Below, piece after piece: positions 19,468 to 25,806 of a stretch of 25,806 nucleotides of DNA. The DNA comes from Rhizophagus sp. LPA8_4_AMF (Eukaryota; Glomeromycota; Glomeromycetes; Glomerales; Glomeraceae). Positions within the stretch are counted from its first letter, which is position 1, and each line of letters begins with the position of its first letter. The stretch spans positions 1-25,806 of the forward strand of contig JADRCO010000834.1 in NCBI GenBank assembly GCA_021464525.1, in the 5' to 3' direction. A model generated the notes under the pieces. The model saw only the letters and a list, made by a program, of their open reading frames with translations, had not been told where the DNA came from and did no database searches. The translations under genes were made by a program, and so were the position numbers.

Positions 19468-20193
19468 ATGGCTGCCATCGAATATCAAAATCAAAGCGTT
19501 GAACAAAATATCGAAAACACCAAACAACAACAAAACATGGAACAAAATATCGTTGAAAATATCGAAAATATTGAAAATATTGAAAATATCGAATTTCAAA
19601 ATTCAATAAATTCTAATACATTATTCATACCTGCATCTCAATTATCAGAATCTCCTTTAGAGGATCCATATTTATTTGAAGGAGAAGATTGTATTAATCA
19701 AGAATTTTTTTATTATTATTATAATAATCAATTTACACCGGAAGAAGCAATGTTGGGAATTACTTATGATGGTGATAATCAAATGTATAATACAAATGAG
19801 CAAGTAGATTCAATATTAACATGGTCACCGGAAATTGAATTACAAAATCATATGAACGAATTTCCATATTTATATAATGGTATCATCGAAAATGATAACT
19901 TTGATTCCTTTAATCCTTTTATGGTACAATCATCCGTATATGACGAACCTGAATCAATACCAACATTAGGCGGTAATTTATTATTAACACAACCACTCTC
20001 CGAAGTAACTCAAAATGTAATTGAAAATCAACAATTTCAATCTTATAATTGGTGTGATTTACCATCATTTTCGGATGCACAACAATTTATTATTGATAAT
20101 AATATTTCTACTAAAATTGCCGAACAAAATAATAATATATCATCCGAAAATCATTATACTCCTTGGACCGATTTTCAATTATTAGAAGCTTAA
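19468..20193 (+). CDS. Arginine-free acidic N/Q/E-rich protein, 241 aa
   Basis: Single uninterrupted frame with a good start context (AAAAAAATGGCT). The product has about 28 Glu and 12 Asp but only two Lys and no Arg, so it is extremely acidic. Residues 1-50 are Gln/Asn/Glu-rich and include a repeated ENI unit (a 9-base tandem repeat, GAAAATATY, 19555-19593). The rest alternates acidic residues with aromatic and bulky ones: FEGEDCINQEFFYYYYNN, LTWSPEIELQNHM, DNFDSFNPFM, YNWCDLPSFSDAQQFI and the terminal PWTDFQLLEA. This mix resembles acidic transcription-activation domains, but no DNA-binding domain is present and no family was recognised. There is no signal peptide or membrane segment. The minus-strand frame over its 5' end is a shadow of the repeat. 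Confidence 0.8.
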   Translation: MAAIEYQNQSVEQNIENTKQQQNMEQNIVENIENIENIENIEFQNSINSNTLFIPASQLSESPLEDPYLFEGEDCINQEFFYYYYNNQFTPEEAMLGITYDGDNQMYNTNEQVDSILTWSPEIELQNHMNEFPYLYNGIIENDNFDSFNPFMVQSSVYDEPESIPTLGGNLLLTQPLSEVTQNVIENQQFQSYNWCDLPSFSDAQQFIIDNNISTKIAEQNNNISSENHYTPWTDFQLLEA

Positions 20194-20317
20194 AACCTTA
20201 AATAGGTATATAAAAAGAAATGGACTTTTTTTTTACTATTATTAATTTTCATTATTATTTGTCATTTTAGATATTATTTTGTCTATCAAACTAGCATTAA
20301 ATTTTGCATTTATTTTT

Positions 20318-20323
20318 AATAAA
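20318..20323 (+). terminator. Polyadenylation signal of the 241-aa gene
   Basis: AATAAA 125 bases after the stop, followed by TTCATTTTGTACATTT. A second candidate overlaps the (AAAT)n repeat at about 20391-20417. Confidence 0.45.
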
Positions 20324-20390
20324 ATTCATTTTGTACATTTATTATAAAAAATTTTAACTTGTAAAATCTTAGTTACAAACACAAGTATTA

Positions 20391-20417
20391 ATAATAAATA
20401 AATAAATAAATAAATAA
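20391..20417. repeat. (AAAT)n microsatellite
   Basis: About six tandem AAAT units, offering several overlapping AATAAA words. Confidence 0.8.
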
Positions 20418-22774
20418 TTCCGTTTTTGTCAGTATATTAATTAATTTGTTTTTTTTTTTTAACATTCGGAGATTAGTTCTTATGTTTCGTTGTCTTCTAA
20501 ATTAATTATAAACGAGTTATATATATTTATTATGCGAAATTTTAGGGTCAACTCAACCAATCAAATTTCCATGTGTATAACTACTGTCAACAAAAATGGT
20601 AATTTCTTTTTAAAAAAGTATTTTAAATAATCGTCCATTTTTCTTGAAGTACATTTATACTAAAAAAAGTCTTTGTTAATAATCATTTAATAAAATTTGT
20701 GCGACCTTAAAAATGCAATCCTGAAACGTGAAAAAATATATATTTTTTTTTGAAAATAATATTTTTCCTATATTTAATTTTATTTATTGTCATAAAAATT
20801 ACTTTAAATAATTTAATCAAACTTTCTCCGCATGAAAAAATTTAAATGATTCGCGTTAATTTAATCGACTTTTTTTTCTGTAACTTTATGCTGAATTTTG
20901 TGATACAAATTATGTCAAAGACAATGCTTATTGTAATAAATTTCTTGCAGCTGATTATTTTTTGGGGCTTACCAAAAAAAGCGATTTAATTCGAAAAAAA
21001 AATAAAATAAAAATTTTATTAAATTAGAATTTAGAATAAATTTATATCAATGACAAAGAATCTTCCTATTAAACAATCCCTTCTTTCAAAGAATTAATTT
21101 TCTTTATTATTGTGTATACAGGTATACAGTATACAGTATACATACAGTACAGAAAGTATTCTTACTGCATAAACATGAATATAATTTTTTTTTTCTTGAT
21201 TGAATTTTAATTTGGAAATTTTTCATTCAATAAAAATACGTAAACATTCTTACAATGGTGGCGTCAATACTTTCAGTGTAACTTTTATTTAAATGAAAAT
21301 TTTATTTGTAATCTAATAAAGTGTAAAATTGACAAAATCGTTACATCATTCATTCAATGATTACTGTAGATAATACTAATTTCTAAAATTAAAATTATAG
21401 ATATTACAAGTCTAGTCCAAAAATTATCTTTATTCCTTTTTTTCTTTACGGGTTCGTCCTTTTTAAATTATGTACGTTTTGAATAAATATTTGTTTTTTG
21501 ATAGATAGATAATAATTATTTATCGTATTTGTAATAATTATTTATTATTATTAAAAGGTTTTTAAAAAGCATTATTATTATTATTATAATATTATTGAAA
21601 GAAATAATGACGAAAATATTTTTTTTTTTTTTTACAAGAAAAAACAAGTTTTCGTTTGCTTAGCAGGTATTGGTTGAAGAGTATTTTATTTTATATTAAA
21701 CAATATAAAAATTTTTTCTCTATTGTTATTCATACTATAAAAACTAAACTTTAACGGTCTCGGCTAACTTTATAACTAAAAATTGTGTTACTTTCCTTCA
21801 GGGCTATAAAATTTCAAACATGTGCTTTAAGTGTTTTCCATGCAGAATTTCAACATTTTGACATCAATAAAATTATATGTTATTATAATTACCTACCGAA
21901 CCCACGATTAAGTTGCGACTTGAATCATACTGTTTAATAAGATGAAACAATCTGTAATTATACCGTTAGAGATTTGTACTTGGATTCAGCATATGATTAT
22001 TTTATAAACTCTAGTATGTTTTAGGTTTGATGTTTCTTACAAAGATAAATAACTTTTTTCACCCCTTGCAGATAAAACGAAATAAAAAAAAAAAAAATTT
22101 CGACGTAACTGCGCCACACGACAATCATTTATTTTTTATGGTTCACCCTTAAAACAATAAGTCAATATTTATTCATAATAATTATAATAAATAAACTAAA
22201 ATAATAAGAATATTATAAGTAAAAAATGAACATAGATTTTTTTTGTTGTAAATAAATTATTTAAATTATTGGATAATAATTATGAGACTTGCATAAAAAT
22301 CAACAGAAATAAAATTTATTGGATGAATTTTAAAAAATATAATAATGAGTCTAACCTTCTAAAGATATACTTGTCAAAAATTTATTCGCTAAATAGAAAA
22401 TATTTTTTATTTATAGATTTTACGATACTTATACGTTTGATATTTTTCTTTTATCGGAATATTCTACATACTATATAACGTTGATATTTCGGATATTGAA
22501 TCAATAAATTCAAGTCATTATGTTTTAAAATATTAAAATTCTGATTATATTTAGTCATAAATTCAAGTCATTATGTTTCAAAATAAGATTATATTTTTTT
22601 AACATTTTTATGATGTGTTAAATATATTTTTATTTCGAAATTTATGAGCTATTTCAAAGAATTTCTATTTAATGTTTAAGACTCTTTTCTATTAAAGGTT
22701 ATATTAAAAAATTTATAATATTAAAATGAATACATCATGATTAAGCTAATATTTTTTTCAGTTTAAAATCTTTA
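20418..22774. other. Intergenic, only simple repeats
   Basis: No credible coding frame. Notable simple repeats are a GTATACAG-type run (21114-21152) with several GTATAC palindromes, ATT-rich runs at 21510-21600, and a direct repeat ATAAATTCAAGTCATTATGT at 22504 and 22557 (53-base spacing). The frame at 22269-22478 is AT-biased and judged chance. Confidence 0.4.
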
Positions 22775-22914
22775 AAATCCTATTTGTCACTTCTCATTTG
22801 TCACATACATAATTTCACAGCGCTGTAACTCCGGAAACGTCTCCGTAAAAAAACGTGACTTTGGCCGGAATTATGACATTAAGAGTAACAAGTAAGCGGT
22901 GACAAATAGGATTT
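22775..22914. mobile_element. 140-base element with perfect 16-base TIRs
   Basis: AAATCCTATTTGTCAC (22775-22790) and its exact reverse complement (22899-22914) bound a 140-base segment with a G+C-richer core (CTCCGGAAACGTCTCCG...ACTTTGGCCGGAATTATG). There is no ORF and no clear target duplication, so the superfamily is unknown. The core contains the GGCCGGAATTAT motif shared with other repeats in the window. Confidence 0.6.
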
Positions 22915-22949
22915 CACGCGGACTTGGTGAATATGGAGAGCGATGTTGT

Positions 22950-23091
22950 AGACCAAACTTTGACCATGTCCCAAAACGTCCCATGCCTAAATTCTTGGCC
23001 CATTCTAATAATGCCTTAAAACTGTACCAGCGATGATCTCCTAATTTGGGCCGATGGGACGATTTGGGACAATGGTTTGATTTGGTTTTCT
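22950..23091. repeat. GTCCC foldback repeat
   Basis: The arm at 22950-22992 (CCAAACTTTGACCATGTCCC, then AAAACGTCCCATGCC) pairs imperfectly with 23043-23091 (GGCCGATGGGACGATTTGGG, then ACAATGGTTTGATTTGG), giving arms of roughly 45 bases around a 50-base loop. No ORF and no clear target duplication were seen. Confidence 0.55.
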
Positions 23092-23104
23092 TGTGGTCAC
23101 GTAA

Positions 23105-23635
23105 TAGTAAACTTTTTATGGTAACGCTGGGAAATTAGCACTGGCTAGAAAATCACATGAAGTTAAATAGTTTTTCACATAATATTTAACTGTGAAATGT
23201 TTCTTTTTTATAAAGTTAATCTTAAACAGTTTTTAAACTATAGCTAAATCACTACAAAAATCCGATCATTATTTTAATATATTTCTTCGCTAAACGTATT
23301 TGTTCAATAAACTAAATATTTTTAATTATCGCTAAATCATTATTAAATCTGTCACATTATTTAAAGGTAAAATGACAATTATTTTTAATGGCGGGTTAGA
23401 AATTAGAATATCGGTCTTTGATCTCCTCCATCCAATAAAAGTATTACTATTGTCAAAAAAATATCGATCCATTAGGATCGAAATTTTCTGACTTTCGTGA
23501 AAAAAAAAAAGAAAAATTATTAGAAATTATGTACTGTTATCGGACATTATAAAGGATTTTAATTTATACGGTAAAAGTTAACATTATGATACTATATTTT
23601 TAGCATCAAAATTTTTATGATTTTTGTATATAAAT
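23105..23635 (-). repeat. Dispersed repeat, right copy (inverted)
   Basis: Its reverse complement aligns with 655-1050. It is longer by an internal stretch around 23370-23500, which includes ATCGGTCTTT and the short inverted repeat CGATCC...GGATCG near 23464. No coding frame. Confidence 0.65.
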
Positions 23636-23950
23636 TTTTAAACAAAAAATTTATCAAGTTTTCTCTCGTTAAAGAAGACTGACAAAGTTTGATTAATTTA
23701 TAATACATACATAAAATTATGACAATTAATGCTCTTGCCTAAAATATAGCAGATTAGCAATAATTTTTTTTTTAAAAAAAGAAATTATATAACGTAGATC
23801 ACGCTTCCTACCTTATCACTGCATATAAAGAATAACCGATTGCGAGTACAATTGATTTAATTACTTTAATTTTATTGAATGAACCATTAGAATTTGATTT
23901 ATTTGAATCATTGTTCAAAATGCCAATCTGTTTACTTAATGATATCTTGG
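23636..23950. other. AT-rich spacer, nothing recognised
   Basis: No gene, promoter or repeat could be supported here. Confidence 0.35.
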
Positions 23951-24540
23951 GCGAAGTGTTGTATATGGGACATTGTCCGGCGATTTTTTGTGGACACGGA
24001 CGCCCAAAAAATCCATGACCGCGTGGACTCTGCGGACACAGACAAGCTGTTAACCAACATTAAAAATCTTTTGACTGAAATTAACAAGAAAACGGCTGGC
24101 ATTAATGCGGGCAAAATGTCCCGGACATGGAAAAATAGCGGACATGGTCAGGACCCAGAAATACACATACAGGGGTAAAAGGTGCGGCAAAAAAATTTTA
24201 CTATTAGCTGTATTCATTTTTTCAGGGCCGGAATTATGATAACCTCAGCCAGTATCTAAAAAAGGTAATAATATTTCAGTAGGAATTATCACAAAAGGAA
24301 AGATCTACACGATTTTTTTGATCAATTATATGCAAACTCAAACCTGACCAGTGTTGGACCATCTGTCCAATTGGACATATGACCAATTGTCCAATTATTT
24401 TTTTTTACTATTAGATTTGGACAATATATATAATTGGACATTGTCCAAATACAACACTGAACCTGTCCCCTTTTATATATATTTCTGAGTCCTACATGGA
24501 CCGGACTGTCCAGTCCGGGACCGTCCAATGTCCGTGTCCC
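23951..24540. repeat. TGTCC/GGACA-rich foldback repeat
   Basis: Dense GGACA/TGTCC words at 23965-24160 and 24464-24545. 24110-24180, read as reverse complement, matches 24464-24540 in part (CCTTTTA...TATTTCTGRGTCC, then an ATG-containing GTCCGG region), so the two ends form inverted arms. The 94-codon frame at 23894-24178 mostly translates these repeats and is not accepted as a gene. A hAT-like MITE (24349-24459) lies between the arms. Confidence 0.5.
24349..24459. mobile_element. Second hAT-like MITE, 111 bases
   Basis: Ends CAGTGTTG (24349-24356) and CAACACTG (24452-24459) are exact inverted repeats, extended imperfectly inward (GGACCATCTGTCCAATT against GGACAATGTCCAATT). It is flanked by AACCTGAC (24341-24348) and AACCTGTC (24460-24467), an 8-base duplication with one mismatch. 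Ends and duplication length fit hAT. There is no ORF. Confidence 0.75.
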
Positions 24541-24604
24541 ATGACAACTCTTGCTTGGGATATATTATTACTATTACTACTTATTATTTTCAAATACCCT
24601 TCTT

Positions 24605-24680
24605 CTTATTTTCCATGTGACGTTATGACGTTCATGCATTTGGAACTTGTATAGAGCTCAAGCTTGCTCAGAAATAATTA
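24605..24680. repeat. Decayed copy of the GAGCC-element margin
   Basis: GTGACGTTATGACGTTCATG followed by GAGCTCAAGCTTGCTCAG echoes the order at 190-235 (CGTCACGTGACGTCACG then GAGCCAGCTCGAGCC). It looks like a mutated relative of that element. Confidence 0.35.
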
Positions 24681-25300
24681 TTCACGCAAGGAATTATAAA
24701 TCATTAATTAAAATTATTAAATATTTTTACCAATATTATCAACTCGAAAGATTGAAGTTGTTACTATTTAAAAAAAAGTATTATAAATTATGATAAAGTT
24801 TATGAAGATGAATAATAAAACCACATGTTGGTAAGGTTTTATTGTTATTAATTCAATCAAATTATTTTTTCAACAAGATAATGAAATAATTAAAAAGAGA
24901 AAGTGTATTGATAATATAAAGATAGTTTTTTTGTACCTTTTCCGGACTTTTTTTATTACAGTTCGAATGATTACATCAGGAATTAATAACGTTAATATTG
25001 TTATAATTTTTAATTTTTAAATTATCTTATTATTCAGTCGATTAGGAATATGCGGGATTTTATTTTTATGAGACATCCAATATTGAAATTGTTCAGTTAT
25101 AATGGTTGGATACGTAGGAGCTTGTGAAGGATGTTATTTGAAGGACACGTTGATGGTACTATGAGTATTGCTTGGTGAGGGATACGAACATATATGAACA
25201 TTAACATTAAAAAATTTTCCCTTCTTCTTTGATGTTCGGTAGTTTTTTTTTTATGTTTTCTTTTGCCTAGTAGATAGAATGGTTAGTTATAGGGGCGTAT
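24681..25300. other. Spacer, no gene recognised
   Basis: Short frames only; one from ATG near 25101 reads MVGYVGACEGCYLKDTLMVL and stops, perhaps a relic. Confidence 0.3.
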
Positions 25301-25309
25301 AGTAGTAGT

Positions 25310-25384
25310 ACTTGCGTCTCTATGTATTTTTGATGTAATTATAGTCTTTTGTAAGACAGGCAATATAATAAATAAATAAATGCA
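25310..25384 (+). mobile_element. Possible LINE 3' end
   Basis: The hairpin GTCTTTTGTAAGAC is followed by AGGCAATATAATAAATAAAT. A short stem-loop before a (TAAA)n tail is a common 3' end of non-LTR retrotransposons. No reverse transcriptase sequence was found upstream, so it would be strongly 5' truncated. An ordinary gene 3' end is an alternative. Confidence 0.25.
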
Positions 25385-25448
25385 TTTACAGTATACTAAT
25401 TAAAAAAAAAATTGTAAAATTGTTTAGTTATTTATAGTAGCATTAATT

Positions 25449-25527
25449 CTTATTGGACACCGCAGTATTCCTGATGGCCGAACTATAACTCAGTTTTTGG
25501 ATGGGGATATCGGTCTTTTACCGATAT
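25449..25527 (+). repeat. Third copy of the CCGCAGTATTC edge motif plus hairpin
   Basis: CTTATTGGACACCGCAGTAT (25449-25468) closely matches the left edge of duplicon copy 1 (2835-2856) and resembles that of copy 2 (8946-8967). About 40 bases on, ATATCGGT-CTTTT-ACCGATAT (25507-25527) forms a perfect 8-base stem with a 5-base loop. Confidence 0.5.
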
Positions 25528-25806
25528 ATCTTTTTTTCTCGGGTGTTACGATAAAATGTAGTGTATGGATTTTGAGGTTGTAGACTTGTAGTGTATCACG
25601 CGCGTTCCATACAGATCTACATTGTTTATTACCAAATAAGGAGGTCGTCTAAAGCGGGGGCAAATCACGTGATTCGCTATAATTTTGTTTAGATTAAGTT
25701 TTTATAAACAATGATTAATATAAACTCTAAAATCATAAAATAAGCGTATTTTAACCTGCTTTGCAAGTTTACTTAAGGAAAAAAAGTGGATTCTGAATAT
25801 TATTTT
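25528..25806. other. Window end, no gene seen
   Basis: Contains the 12-base palindrome AATCACGTGATT (25663-25674) after a G+C-richer patch (GGAGGTCGTCTAAAGCGGGG). It could be the upstream region of a gene beyond the window; this cannot be judged. Confidence 0.3.

Noticed and set aside
19409..19606. Minus-strand ORF rich in YFQ repeats
   Set aside because: Shadow of the 9-base repeat that encodes ENI on the plus strand.
23894..24178. 94-aa ORF in the TGTCC-rich region
   Set aside because: Much of it translates GGACA/TGTCC repeat words, it overlaps the arm of an inverted repeat, and no domain or promoter was seen.
1..25806. tRNA, rRNA and CRISPR array
   Set aside because: No cloverleaf with B-box-like TTCRA context, no conserved rRNA words and no regularly spaced repeats were found by eye; a tRNAscan run would settle the tRNA point.

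Overview
The window looks like nuclear DNA of an arbuscular mycorrhizal fungus of the Rhizophagus irregularis type. The evidence is strong A+T bias (about three quarters A+T by eye), genes with one short GT-AG intron (70 to 95 bases), TATA boxes 70 to 210 bases upstream of start codons, a relic of a MATA-HMG gene and a relic of a FAR1/MULE-like protein (both expanded families in that genus), and many short non-autonomous transposable elements. The organism is inferred from these traits, not proven. Most of the window is non-coding.

Layout. 1-2834: a GAGCC-rich foldback element (217-364), a dispersed repeat (655-1050) whose inverted partner lies at 23105-23635, then sequence without recognisable genes. 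2835-6312 and 8946-13063: two direct copies of a 3.5-4.1 kb segment. Each carries one two-exon gene for a small, probably secreted protein with a basic, nuclear-signal-like tail (92 aa at 4190-4538, 94 aa at 10643-11011), with its promoter region and 3' region. About 200 bases just 3' of the gene are inverted in one copy relative to the other. The 2.6 kb spacer (6313-8945) holds decayed coding sequence: a FAR1/MULE-like C-terminus on the minus strand and a zinc-ribbon-like fragment.

13095-13412: a TATA box followed by a frameshifted, truncated MATA-HMG pseudogene. 14506-15301 (minus strand): a membrane-anchored acidic protein. Its last exon is duplicated in tandem (140-base period); each copy has its own acceptor, open frame and stop, so two alternative C-termini are predicted. 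A hAT-like MITE with perfect 16-base inverted ends and a perfect 8-base target duplication sits upstream of its promoter (15521-15737).

17771-18031 is an uncertain small ORF. 19468-20193 encodes a 241 aa, arginine-free, very acidic N/Q/E-rich protein behind a good TATA box. From 22775 to the end the window is a mosaic of short repeats: a 140-base inverted-repeat element, a GTCCC foldback, the inverted partner of the left repeat, a TGTCC-rich foldback with a second hAT-like MITE inside it, a decayed copy of the GAGCC element, and a possible LINE 3' tail. No tRNA, rRNA or CRISPR array was recognised.

The four supported genes do not form an evident pathway. The two small secreted proteins are clear paralogs; the other two are unrelated hypothetical proteins.
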